In this document: in pieces, positions 9,652 through 17,902 of the stretch | Layout: every line of letters begins with the position of its first letter | How positions within the stretch are numbered: position 1 is the first letter of the stretch | Source: Chryseobacterium artocarpi | GTDB lineage: Bacteria; Bacteroidota; Bacteroidia; Flavobacteriales; Weeksellaceae | NCBI RefSeq assembly: GCF_001684975.1 | Contig: NZ_MAYH01000003.1 | Coordinates: 1-41,934 of the forward strand | Length of the DNA: 41,934 nucleotides | Direction of reading: 5' to 3' | Made by a program: the position numbers and the translations under genes | Notes under the pieces: generated by a model | What the model saw: only the letters and a program-made list of their open reading frames with translations | Databases searched by the model: none | Told to the model about the DNA's origin: nothing

Positions 9652-9690
9652 AAATAATGGATATCTCAAAACGGGTATCCATTATTTTTA
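9652..9690 (+). terminator. Terminator of the Imm22-like gene
   Basis: A perfect 12-bp inverted repeat (aaataatggata / tatccattattt, arms 9652-9663 and 9676-9687) with a 12-nt loop follows 6 nt after the stop codon and continues into T residues. It makes the Imm22-like gene monocistronic. Confidence 0.75.
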
Positions 9691-9738
9691 TCTATAAAAC
9701 GATAAGAAAATAAACACTCACCAATTTTAAAAAATATT

Positions 9739-10212
9739 TTGAAAACTGCTGAACCCATCAAGAAAAGTCGCTTTTTACCTTTTTTAAAAAAGTTTTCTAT
9801 TAGTACTGTCATTATTTTTTTGCTTACAATACTACAGATTTATTGGTCAATGGGAAGGTTAGCCGATCAGATGTCAAGCAGCTGTATGAGCTGTGGTTTT
9901 CTGGATGATGCTGTTTTCATGTCTTTTCTTACGGGGATTTTTCTGTCTGCTGTATTTATTTTATTCAACTCTGTTCAAAAGTATTTTATAAAATATATTT
10001 TTGAGTTTCTATTATTGATCAGCATTTGGATATTCTGGAACTACTCGGTTTTTGTAGACAGAGAATCATCCTGGAGTACTTATGATTTTCAGTCTGAAAT
10101 GTACTATACATTCTCCCAATCTTTTTTTCCTGTTATAATTCTGGGATTTGGATGTATTTTACTTTTACATTTTAAAGAAATAAAAGATAAGTTCATCTCT
10201 TTTAGAAAATGA
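9739..10212 (+). CDS. Small membrane protein of unknown function
   Basis: I do not recognise this protein. The 157 residues include four hydrophobic stretches, near residues 20-40, 54-75, 83-103 and 128-148. A short cysteine pair-rich loop (SSCMSCGFLD) lies between the first two. The start is a TTG; the first ATG lies well inside and would remove most of the first membrane segment, so TTG is the better choice. It is followed by a strong terminator shared with polA. Confidence 0.55.
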   Translation: MKTAEPIKKSRFLPFLKKFSISTVIIFLLTILQIYWSMGRLADQMSSSCMSCGFLDDAVFMSFLTGIFLSAVFILFNSVQKYFIKYIFEFLLLISIWIFWNYSVFVDRESSWSTYDFQSEMYYTFSQSFFPVIILGFGCILLLHFKEIKDKFISFRK

Positions 10213-10230
10213 TATTCCATTTATAAAAAC

Positions 10231-10264
10231 AAAAACTTCCGCCCCTACGAGCGGAAGTTTTTTT
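10231..10264. terminator. Bidirectional terminator between the membrane-protein gene and polA
   Basis: A 12-bp stem (aaaaacttccgc / gcggaagttttt) with an 8-nt loop is flanked by A's on the left and T's on the right. It ends both convergent transcripts. Confidence 0.88.
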
Positions 10265-10291
10265 GTTCAAAGATATATTTGGAGGAATTTA

Positions 10292-13126
10292 TTAATGTGC
10301 TTCCAACCAATTGTCTCCTACACCTATTTCCACTAATAATGGAACCTGTGTTTTCAAAGCATTCTCCATTTCTGTTTTAATCAGTTTTGAAGCGGCTTCA
10401 ATTTCATCTGTCGGAGCTTCAAATACCAATTCATCATGAACCTGAAGCAGCATTTTTGTTTTAAGATTCTGTTCTTCCAGTTCTCTGTCTATTTTGATCA
10501 TAGCAATTTTCACGATATCAGCTGCACTTCCCTGTACAGGAGCGTTTACTGCATTTCTTTCCGCATGACCTCTTACCACAAAGTTATTGGAGTTAATATC
10601 TTTTAAGTGTCGTTTTCTTCCTAAAATAGTTTCTACATACCCTGTCTGGCGTGCTTTATTTACCTGCTCAGCCATGTATTCCTTCAATTTCGGATAGGTT
10701 TCAAAGTAAGCTTCGATCATTTGTTTCGCTTCTGTACGGGATAATCCGGTTTGTTCAGCTAATGCAAAAGCTCCTTGTCCGTAAATGATTCCGAAGTTTA
10801 CTGTTTTCGCTTGGCTTCTTTGAGTTTTAGAAACTTCTTCCAAAGGAATTTTAAACAGTTTTGCAGCTGTGGAAGCGTGAATATCTTCTCCATTCTGGAA
10901 GGCTTTAATCATATTATCTTCTCCAGAAATCTCAGCGATAAGACGAAGTTCAATCTGAGAATAATCGGCTGAAATAATCTTCTTTCCTTCCCCTGAAACA
11001 AAGGCTCCACGAATTTGCTGTCCTCTTACTGTTCGGATCGGAATATTCTGAAGGTTCGGATTCACACTTGCCAAACGACCTGTAGCAGCCGTTGTTTGAG
11101 AGAAATTTGTATGAACACGATTATCTAATTTTTCAATCTGCGATGGTAATGCATCTACATAAGTTGATTTTAATTTCTGGTACGTCCTGTATTCCAGAAT
11201 ATGTTTGATGATCTCGTGCTTTGAAGCTAATTTTTGAAGAACATCCTCTGAAGTAGCGTATTGCCCTGTTTTTGTCTTTTTCGCTTTCGGATCAAGCTGC
11301 ATTTTTTCAAAAAGGATTTCCCCCAATTGTTTTGGTGAATTCATGTTGAATTCTTCTTCTGAAAGTTCAAAGATTTTAACTTCAAGTTGCTTTAGATCGT
11401 TCTCTAAATCAATACTTTCCTGAGCCAGCCATTTTTCATCAAGAGAAATACCGGTAAGTTCCATTTTCGCCAATACTTCCATCAGCGGCATTTCTATGTT
11501 GTAGAAAAGCTCTTCCAGATTTTCTTTTTTTAATTGAGGAGCAAAAAGCTCATATAATTGGAATGTTACGTCGGCATCTTCTGCAGCGTAATCTGTCTGG
11601 GTTCTAAGATCTGCATCTCTGAAATTCCCTTGTTTTTTGCCTTTTTTTCCAATAATGGTTTCAATGGAAACAGGTTTATAGTTAAGGTATACTTCTGAAA
11701 GATAGTCCATCCCATGTCTTCCGTCCGGATTTAGCAGATAATGAGCAATCATTGTATCGAACATTGCGCCTTTTACGGTAATGTCGTACTGTTTTAATAC
11801 TTTGTAATCGTATTTAAGATTGTGAGCAATTTTCAACAAATCTTGCTTTTCAAAAAACGGTTTGAAGATTTCCAGCGTCTGTAAAACTTCATTTCTATCT
11901 TCAGATAATGGAATATAATAGGCAAGCCCTTTTTTATAAGAAAAACTCATTCCTACCAATTCTGCTTCCAGCTCGTTTAGGGAAGTAGTTTCCGTATCAA
12001 AACAAACGGCTTTTTGTTTCAGCAGGTTTTCAACCAGTTTTTTCTGTGCTTTAGGATTGTCGATAAACTGATAAAGATGATCATTATGTTCAATAGATGA
12101 CTTTGTAGAAGTTGCCTGATCCAGCTCTTCAAAATTGGCAAAAAGATCAAGCTGCATTGCCTGTCCTTTTACCTCAGTATTTGTCGGAGTCTGTTTTACT
12201 TCAACTTCACTTACCACTATAGTTTCCGTTGCTGCAGGTGCAAATGCTCTGTAAAGGTTTTCATACAGCCTTCTGAATTCTATTTCTTCGAAGACTTCTT
12301 TTACTTTTTCGAAATCCGGAGTTTCAAGATCGTATTGTTCCTGATGGAATTCTATAGGTGCATCACAGATAATGGTAGCCAGCTTCTTAGACATGATTCC
12401 GCGTTCTGCAGAAGCTTCTACTTTTTCTTTCAGTTTTCCTTTCAGCTTATCTGTATTTGCCAGTAGGTTTTCAATGCTTCCAAATTCTTTCAGGAATTTC
12501 ATTGCAGTCTTCTCTCCTACTCCCTCTAATCCAGGAATGTTATCTACTGCATCTCCCATCATGGCAAGATAATCGATCACCTGCTTAGGATCTTCGATTT
12601 CATATTTTGCTTTTACCTCCTCTACTCCAAGAATTTCTATATCACCACCCTTTAAGCCTGGTTTATAGATTTTAATTTTATCTGTAACCAACTGTGCAAA
12701 GTCTTTATCGGGTGTAACCATGAATGTGGTATACCCTTCTTTTTCTGCTTTGCAGGCAATGGTACCTATTACGTCATCTGCTTCATAGCCTTCTACTCCA
12801 AGAATCGGAATATGCATTCCTTCCAAAATCTTATGAATGTATGGAACAGCAATTTTTATAGCCTCGGGAGTTTCACTTCTATTGGCTTTATAATCTGCAA
12901 AATCATCGGTTCTTACACTTGCCCTCCCTACATCAAAAACTACAGCCAGATGAGTAGGTTTTTCTCTTCTGATTAATTCGATCAAAGAGTTGGTAAAGCC
13001 AAAAATGGCAGAAGTATCCAATCCTTTACTGGTTAATCTCGGATTCCTGATCAATGCGTAATATCCTCTGAAAATCATCGCATAAGCATCGATGAGAAAC
13101 AGCCTTTTATCTTGTGTTGCGTCCAT
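10292..13126 (-). CDS. polA: DNA polymerase I
   Basis: This is a full three-domain family A polymerase (944 residues from the ATG at 13126; an in-frame TTG at 13144 is less likely). Residues 1-290 are the 5'-3' exonuclease/FEN domain (LFLIDAYAMIFRGYYAL, GYEADDVIGT, GDAVDNIPGLEGVGEKTA). The 3'-5' exonuclease follows with its acidic residues intact (CFDTETTS, FDTMIAHYLL, YAAEDADVTFQLYE), so proofreading should be active. The polymerase domain carries motif A (DYSQIELRL), motif B (RSQAKTVNFGIIYGQG) and motif C (LLQVHDELVFE). The enzyme fills gaps and removes primers during replication and repair. It is transcribed alone. Confidence 0.97.
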   Translation of the reverse strand: MDATQDKRLFLIDAYAMIFRGYYALIRNPRLTSKGLDTSAIFGFTNSLIELIRREKPTHLAVVFDVGRASVRTDDFADYKANRSETPEAIKIAVPYIHKILEGMHIPILGVEGYEADDVIGTIACKAEKEGYTTFMVTPDKDFAQLVTDKIKIYKPGLKGGDIEILGVEEVKAKYEIEDPKQVIDYLAMMGDAVDNIPGLEGVGEKTAMKFLKEFGSIENLLANTDKLKGKLKEKVEASAERGIMSKKLATIICDAPIEFHQEQYDLETPDFEKVKEVFEEIEFRRLYENLYRAFAPAATETIVVSEVEVKQTPTNTEVKGQAMQLDLFANFEELDQATSTKSSIEHNDHLYQFIDNPKAQKKLVENLLKQKAVCFDTETTSLNELEAELVGMSFSYKKGLAYYIPLSEDRNEVLQTLEIFKPFFEKQDLLKIAHNLKYDYKVLKQYDITVKGAMFDTMIAHYLLNPDGRHGMDYLSEVYLNYKPVSIETIIGKKGKKQGNFRDADLRTQTDYAAEDADVTFQLYELFAPQLKKENLEELFYNIEMPLMEVLAKMELTGISLDEKWLAQESIDLENDLKQLEVKIFELSEEEFNMNSPKQLGEILFEKMQLDPKAKKTKTGQYATSEDVLQKLASKHEIIKHILEYRTYQKLKSTYVDALPSQIEKLDNRVHTNFSQTTAATGRLASVNPNLQNIPIRTVRGQQIRGAFVSGEGKKIISADYSQIELRLIAEISGEDNMIKAFQNGEDIHASTAAKLFKIPLEEVSKTQRSQAKTVNFGIIYGQGAFALAEQTGLSRTEAKQMIEAYFETYPKLKEYMAEQVNKARQTGYVETILGRKRHLKDINSNNFVVRGHAERNAVNAPVQGSAADIVKIAMIKIDRELEEQNLKTKMLLQVHDELVFEAPTDEIEAASKLIKTEMENALKTQVPLLVEIGVGDNWLEAH

Positions 13127-13141
13127 ATTATCTATAATGAA

Positions 13142-13149
13142 CAAATATA
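13142..13149 (-). promoter_or_regulatory. Putative -7 box for polA
   Basis: On the minus strand the sequence TATATTTG fits the TAnnTTTG consensus and lies about 15 nt before the preferred polA ATG. That leaves a very short leader. No good -33 element is seen. The position also argues against the upstream TTG as start codon, because the TTG would fall inside the box. Confidence 0.35.
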
Positions 13150-13207
13150 AGAAAATAGGAAGATAAGTTGCTAGTTTTGGTATGAGGTTATAAGAGTGAA
13201 ATACAGA

Positions 13208-13639
13208 TTAGCAATCGTGATTTTCATAATTTACTTTTTCCATTTTTTCCTCGTAGGTTTCCATTTCTTTTTTGCTGACAGATACTTTCTTTAATTGTAC
13301 AGGAAGTTGTTTTTTGTTGTCTGGGCTTATCCAGACTCCGTTCATGGTTTCTCCGTCTTTTTTCAGGATCATTAAACCTGTAAAACCATTTTCTACCATT
13401 GCAAACTGTTGTTTTACTCCTTCTGTAACGCTTAGTTCAAGCCAATTGCTTACTTTTTCGTAGCGATACATTGCATTATAGAAAGGATCTCCTCCGCATC
13501 CGTTTTCTACAGATTGCAGGAACAATGTTACCGGCATTTTTCCGTTAATGGTTCCTTTGTATAAAGTAGAGCTATTTTGTGCTTTTAAGGAAATAAAAGA
13601 GAGTATACATGTGAGAATTAGTATAGCCTGTTTAATCAT
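13208..13639 (-). CDS. Small secreted protein of unknown function
   Basis: The 143-residue product starts with a signal peptide (MIKQAILILTCILSFISLKAQ) and no lipobox, so it should be periplasmic or secreted. The mature part is short and strand-rich (YKGTINGKMPVTLFL, GLMILKKDGETMNGVWIS) with a Lys/Glu-rich helix near the end and Cys residues in ENGCGG and at the C-terminus. I do not recognise the family. It lies between polA and the T6SS locus, and an hcp terminator separates it from hcp copy 1. Confidence 0.7.
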   Translation of the reverse strand: MIKQAILILTCILSFISLKAQNSSTLYKGTINGKMPVTLFLQSVENGCGGDPFYNAMYRYEKVSNWLELSVTEGVKQQFAMVENGFTGLMILKKDGETMNGVWISPDNKKQLPVQLKKVSVSKKEMETYEEKMEKVNYENHDC

Positions 13640-13674
13640 GGTTATTTAATTTTAATTATATTATTAATAAAAGC

Positions 13675-13710
13675 AAAACAGCATACTCTATGAGTATACT
13701 GCTCTGTTTT
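13675..13710 (-). terminator. Terminator of hcp copy 1
   Basis: On the minus strand, outer (aaaacag) and inner (atactc) stem segments pair around a small internal loop. They are followed by TTTTGCTTTTATT. It lies about 25 nt past the hcp stop. The hairpin resembles the one behind hcp copy 2, suggesting the duplication included the terminator. Confidence 0.7.
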
Positions 13711-13734
13711 AATTTTTTTATTAAGTGTTTCAGC

Positions 13735-14148
13735 TTATTTACCGTCTGAAGGCCAAAGCCCTTCATAAGCAGAATTACCGTACTCAATTGTTTCAGCACT
13801 TACTACAAAGCTGATTAGCATACTGTTAGTATCCACAGCATCGAAGTCTACTTCGTGTTGGATTACATATCCGTTGTTCCACTTTAAAGTAATCAATGTT
13901 CCTTCTTCGTGAGATTTGTTGAAAACAATTTCTCCTACTGTCGGCTTATATTTTCCGTTTAGTAAGCTCTCAAGGATGTCAGATTTTTCAGTAGCTTCTA
14001 CTGTTACCTTGATTAATGCGTTAGAAGGGTCTGATGCTACACGTCCAGATACATCTGTAGATCTTGCTACGCTGTAGTTCATTTTTAATAATTTCTGACC
14101 TTCTCCGTTGTTGAATTTTAAGATTCCTCTCGAATTTCTTTCTGCCAT
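13735..14148 (-). CDS. hcp: T6SS tube protein Hcp (TssD), copy 1
   Basis: The 137-residue protein is of the Bacteroidetes TssD/Hcp type, starting MAERNSRGILKFNNGEGQK. Hcp hexamers stack into the inner T6SS tube and can carry small effectors. It differs from copy 2 (20260-20667) by only three conservative substitutions in the first 121 residues (M23L, A28S, V48I). The extreme C-terminus diverges (EYGNSAYEGLWPSDGK here). The gene has its own promoter and terminator, and its upstream control region matches that of copy 2. It is the last gene of the T6SS segment in this window. Confidence 0.92.
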   Translation of the reverse strand: MAERNSRGILKFNNGEGQKLLKMNYSVARSTDVSGRVASDPSNALIKVTVEATEKSDILESLLNGKYKPTVGEIVFNKSHEEGTLITLKWNNGYVIQHEVDFDAVDTNSMLISFVVSAETIEYGNSAYEGLWPSDGK

Positions 14149-14200
14149 GATTTGTAAATTTTAATCGTTAATAATATTTTGTTTTTCAATATTTATATGA

Positions 14201-14208
14201 CAAAGATA
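14201..14208 (-). promoter_or_regulatory. -7 box of hcp copy 1 promoter
   Basis: The minus strand reads TATCTTTG, a full match to TAnnTTTG, starting 53 nt upstream of the ATG. hcp copy 2 has a matching box at exactly the same distance. Transcription should start about 45 nt before the ATG. Upstream is T-rich instead of a clean -33 TTG. Confidence 0.6.
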
Positions 14209-14257
14209 GAGCCCATTATGATGAAAAAAAAGCTTTTGAATGGAAATCTGAAAAATT

Positions 14258-14294
14258 GTAGTAGTTCTACGATTTTGTGTCGTAATTCTACGAC
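14258..14294 (-). promoter_or_regulatory. Paired direct repeats upstream of hcp copy 1 (putative activator site)
   Basis: Two 16-nt units, gtagtagttctacgat (14258-14273) and gtcgtaattctacgac (14279-14294), lie 21 nt apart, about two helical turns. The second is a perfect inverted repeat, gtcgta/tacgac around attc. The same pair occurs at the same distance upstream of hcp copy 2. Lying about 50-90 nt upstream of the -7 box, it is placed like an activator site. The binding protein is unknown. Confidence 0.6.
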
Positions 14295-14494
14295 AATAGA
14301 TTTAAAGAGTATCGCAATTGCTTATTAATAAATATTTTAACCATTTTCAATATCTAGTAAAAATTTATAACTTATATCCCATTAAAGAGATATAAAATAT
14401 CATAAATAACGATTATTTTGATTCAAAAATTAATTAAAAAAAAGGGAATGAAATTTTCTTAATAGCTCTTTTACTTTCTCCTGATACCTTATTA

Positions 14495-15778
14495 TCAATT
14501 CTGTGATGCATTGATTGTGACTCCACCTCCTGACTGATTTGCATATGAATCTGCCAGTACACTAAAAGTCCATTCGTTAAGAGGAGAAACCAGTAAAGGA
14601 AGTACTAATCCTACTACATTCATTACGCCTCCAAAACCTTCAGCAGCCTGATTCTTCATTGCCTTATTGGTTTCAGCTCGATGTTCATTAATTACCCGGT
14701 TACCTTTATTACTTGTTTTTTCTCTTGGAAGAATTTTGCCGCTACCTTTTCTTTTCATGGCTTCTACAGCCTGAGCTCCTGATCGGGTTTTCTTCATTTC
14801 CGTAACTATTTCTGCTATTCTGGCTTCTCTTTCTGCACGGGTACCTTTCAGGTTCATAATCTCTTTGATATACTTTTCATTTTGATTTTGTCTGTATTTA
14901 TCATAAGAAAGAGTCAGTAGTTCTCCGGCAGCACCCGTTTGTGATGTTCCGACATATGGATCATCAGGAGTGTCGACTGTAAAGGAACTTTCCATACTTT
15001 TGCGTGATTCCAACATCTTATCATAAGTTGTGTTGCCATCACCACTGTACATTGCCTGCATTCCCTGGGCTTCCCAAGTAGAAATGGGTTGATAAACCAA
15101 ATACGCCCCAATTACTCCTACTGCAACCTCTTTCCCTCCAGCTAATAATCCAGCTCCAAGACCACCTGTAGATCCTGCGGCATAACCTACTCCAAAACCA
15201 AAAAGCCCTGAAATAACTGCCGTAAGTCCCAGTTCCCCCATATTTCGGAAAGCAACATTTTTTGCAGCTGAGTTTGCTTCTGCTTCATCTATAAATGGTG
15301 TTAAGATCCCCGGACCTACAGAACATGTCATAAATGAAGATAAATTAACTGCCTTTTTCCCTTCGAACGCTACAGAAGGGTGTGGATTTTTCCAATCTAC
15401 AAGATTTGGATTACATTTTGTGGCATTAGATTTCAGTGCAAATGTAAGTCCTGTCCCAATGACAGCCGTAGCTACCACGCCAATGATGACTGCGCCAACT
15501 CCAAAGGTTAAAACAGAAAATGCTATCGCAGCACCAATAGCAAGCCCGGTAATCAGTCCTCCCCAAAAGAATCCCCATCCTACAGCCTTACCCCAGTTGG
15601 ATTTACACTCAAAGTCTTCTTTAAGGAGCATATCTGCCTGAGTTAAGAGCGGTTTCTTTTCAGATTTATATAGTACAGACAGATTCCATACATTCGGATC
15701 TGCTAAAATATTGCCCGGTGAAGGGTTTACCTGATGAGAGCAAACAATAAATGTTTCTTGAGGAAGGTATTTACTCAT
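14495..15778 (-). CDS. DUF4280/PAAR-like T6SS spike-tip protein with membrane segments
   Basis: The 427-residue protein has the cysteine pattern of DUF4280 PAAR-like proteins: FIVCSH near residue 13, FECK near 57, then KCNP, a W and AVNLSSFMTCSVGPGIL. The pattern is split by an insert of two glycine/alanine-rich membrane helices at about residues 65-115. Further Gly-rich hydrophobic segments follow near 185-235 and 380-410, with a basic soluble stretch (320-375) between. PAAR proteins cap the VgrG spike and may carry a toxin. Membrane helices in a PAAR protein suggest it inserts into the target or assists effector translocation. The gene overlaps the upstream membrane-protein gene by 8 nt, in the operon headed by vgrG1. 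Confidence 0.6.
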   Translation of the reverse strand: MSKYLPQETFIVCSHQVNPSPGNILADPNVWNLSVLYKSEKKPLLTQADMLLKEDFECKSNWGKAVGWGFFWGGLITGLAIGAAIAFSVLTFGVGAVIIGVVATAVIGTGLTFALKSNATKCNPNLVDWKNPHPSVAFEGKKAVNLSSFMTCSVGPGILTPFIDEAEANSAAKNVAFRNMGELGLTAVISGLFGFGVGYAAGSTGGLGAGLLAGGKEVAVGVIGAYLVYQPISTWEAQGMQAMYSGDGNTTYDKMLESRKSMESSFTVDTPDDPYVGTSQTGAAGELLTLSYDKYRQNQNEKYIKEIMNLKGTRAEREARIAEIVTEMKKTRSGAQAVEAMKRKGSGKILPREKTSNKGNRVINEHRAETNKAMKNQAAEGFGGVMNVVGLVLPLLVSPLNEWTFSVLADSYANQSGGGVTINASQN

Positions 15779-16787
15779 GAGTGTATTTTTTTTTCATTAA
15801 TATACTGCCTGATGAACCTATTGTAGTTATGGTATTTTCAATATCAATGTCAAAATATCTGATATATGAATTTATGAATTCCTGATAATCAGGATTATTA
15901 TCATCTTTATTTAAAACTATATAGCGTATTCCTTGCTTCTGTTCTATGATGAGCCATTTTGATAAATGAGTAAGCCTGTTGATAAAAAAGACAGATGTTT
16001 TAACTTCGCTTTTCTTAAAATCATATTTTTTACTTCCTACAGAGGCTGTTATCTGATTTGGAGACCAATCTATTTTTATCAGCTGTTTTCTTAATACTGT
16101 CTGTTGGAACATGTAATACATAACCAAAAAAAATACAGCCATAAAAGGTATGGATATCATGATCATCAATAAAGGACTCTTCGCTCTAAAAAGCATCTGT
16201 AGAGCATCTATATGAGGCTGTAGCAATTTAAAAAGAATGATTGAATAAGCAATATAAAGAACAAACACAACAGCCAATGATAAGTACACAACACTCATTG
16301 GAAGTATTGTTCCTGAGAAAGAACTTCCAACAGCCTGCTGATTTTTTATTTCATTTAAATACTGTCTAAAAGCATCAACGGATATTCCTTTAGGATGCTT
16401 TCTCAAGGTTCCTTTTATATTTTTTATTCTGAATGTTTTCTCGCTTATGAATTGAATATCCTCTTTTCTAATCAATGTTTCATTTTGATTATGATCAGAT
16501 AAAATATACTCGTTATTATTTGTTGCACTGATATAAAAGTTTCTGGAAAACCTATTGAATAATGCTATATACAAAATGAGAAAAAGCGAAAAATAAAACA
16601 GTAATAATATCCCCATAGGAATATATCTTCCAAAGTAACTTTCCAGTGCGGCTAAATGAGTATTCAGGTAACCCCATCCCGGAATGAAATAGGAAAGAAT
16701 CACACATACCAGCAGAGATACTATCAGAATGATAATTCTTTTCAAAAAATTAGGGTATGCACGAAATATGAATTTATTAACCGCCAT
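15771..16787 (-). CDS. T6SS-operon membrane protein of unknown function
   Basis: The 338 residues contain two helices at about 15-36 and 55-77, a soluble loop of some 90 residues, two more helices near 160-190 and 205-230, and a soluble C-terminal domain of about 100 residues. I do not recognise the family. The symmetrical layout, two helices plus a small strand-rich domain twice over, suggests an internal duplication. It overlaps both neighbours (the LysM gene by 11 nt and the PAAR-like gene by 8 nt), so all three are translated as one unit. It may help handle or load the PAAR-like protein, or be its immunity protein. Confidence 0.6.
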   Translation of the reverse strand: MAVNKFIFRAYPNFLKRIIILIVSLLVCVILSYFIPGWGYLNTHLAALESYFGRYIPMGILLLFYFSLFLILYIALFNRFSRNFYISATNNNEYILSDHNQNETLIRKEDIQFISEKTFRIKNIKGTLRKHPKGISVDAFRQYLNEIKNQQAVGSSFSGTILPMSVVYLSLAVVFVLYIAYSIILFKLLQPHIDALQMLFRAKSPLLMIMISIPFMAVFFLVMYYMFQQTVLRKQLIKIDWSPNQITASVGSKKYDFKKSEVKTSVFFINRLTHLSKWLIIEQKQGIRYIVLNKDDNNPDYQEFINSYIRYFDIDIENTITTIGSSGSILMKKKYTHE

Positions 16788-17841
16788 TATTCAATCTTTT
16801 TAGGTTAAATATACATTCAGATTTTATATTATTCTCAATATTTTCGATGATTGACAGCTCTGCTTTCTCCAATGTTTTTGTTTTCAGATTATAAGTAAAC
16901 AGATTTCTCATATCAAGTTTATATTCAGAAAATTTATATTTTATAAGAGGTTGATGATATTTTTCGTAGCCTTTGGTTACTTTCTCCAGCAGCTCTTCCG
17001 ATTCAATCGTTTCCCAAACCTTTCTGATGGTAATCAGGTCTTCATCTTTTTTCAGAACGTCATATCTCACTGTCATAGGGACAACCACATCTGGAAAAAG
17101 CTGGGATTGATAAGTATACTCTTCAGACTCTATATTTTCATCCTTATTATAAAGGTATTTGTCTAACAAGGTAAGATAAAAAAGCTCCCTGTTGTAATCT
17201 TTTTCATCATTATACTGGTTTGAAAACTGTAAATCACCTTCCTGAATAAGTTTCATATATTCCTGTGGTTTAGCTTGCTTTACAACTTTGATAAATTCAA
17301 TTTCATCAAGCTTATTTTTTTTAAACTCTTCCCAGTTTTTTCTTATTTTATTTTTATCAGCAATCTTATTGAATCGTCCATGTTTGTTAATTTCTATCAA
17401 GCAGTCATTTCGAATATAATCTACTTCGGATATAAAGTCGAAAACTCGGGATAACGCAGGAGGATTAAATTCATAAAAAAAATCACAGAGTTTTACCTGC
17501 ACCAGGTGATTTGTTAAATTAAACTTCACCTCATATTCTTTCTTAAGCTGTGAGTAGCTTTTTATATCATCTTCTATTCTGGTAATATTCAGCTGTTCTG
17601 CTCTATATCTGTTTTTTTGTTCGAAAGTTGTATAATCAATATCCTTTTTCTCTTCTTTATCTTTTTGGAGTGGGATTATGACTGTATCAATATGAATGGG
17701 CAAATAATCTCCAAAGAACTGCTGAGTCACCGGTGAATGTGAATTATGAAAGGCAAGCAGTTCCTTCCCTGTCATATGATATTTCTCTGCAATTGACTTT
17801 AATGTATCTCCTCTTTTTATCTGATACTTACTGTATTCCAT
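16777..17841 (-). CDS. LysM-domain protein of the T6SS operon
   Basis: The 354-residue protein begins with one LysM module at about residues 5-57 (YQIKRGDTLKSIAEKYHMTGKELLAFHN ending in IIPLQ). A long, charged, soluble region follows with no domain I recognise. There is no signal peptide. LysM modules bind peptidoglycan glycan chains, but cytosolic LysM proteins in T6SS and contractile-tail loci also act as baseplate or hub adaptors. Here it follows vgrG1 by 61 nt and overlaps the membrane-protein gene, so an adaptor role between VgrG1 and the PAAR-like protein is plausible. This is inference. Confidence 0.65.
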   Translation of the reverse strand: MEYSKYQIKRGDTLKSIAEKYHMTGKELLAFHNSHSPVTQQFFGDYLPIHIDTVIIPLQKDKEEKKDIDYTTFEQKNRYRAEQLNITRIEDDIKSYSQLKKEYEVKFNLTNHLVQVKLCDFFYEFNPPALSRVFDFISEVDYIRNDCLIEINKHGRFNKIADKNKIRKNWEEFKKNKLDEIEFIKVVKQAKPQEYMKLIQEGDLQFSNQYNDEKDYNRELFYLTLLDKYLYNKDENIESEEYTYQSQLFPDVVVPMTVRYDVLKKDEDLITIRKVWETIESEELLEKVTKGYEKYHQPLIKYKFSEYKLDMRNLFTYNLKTKTLEKAELSIIENIENNIKSECIFNLKRLNNGG

Positions 17842-17902
17842 ACAATGGATTTCTATGATTTTATTTATAGTTAAAAATTCCAGTTTCCGTTCTGACCGGA
17901 GT

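Larger units (their letters stand above)
14149..14494 (-). other. Intergenic control region of hcp copy 1
   Basis: The first 33 nt (14149-14181) are identical to the leader of hcp copy 2. Next come the -7 box at 14201-14208 and the paired repeats at 14258-14294. The rest, up to the PAAR-like gene stop, is AT-rich with no gene or clear hairpin. Confidence 0.6.
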
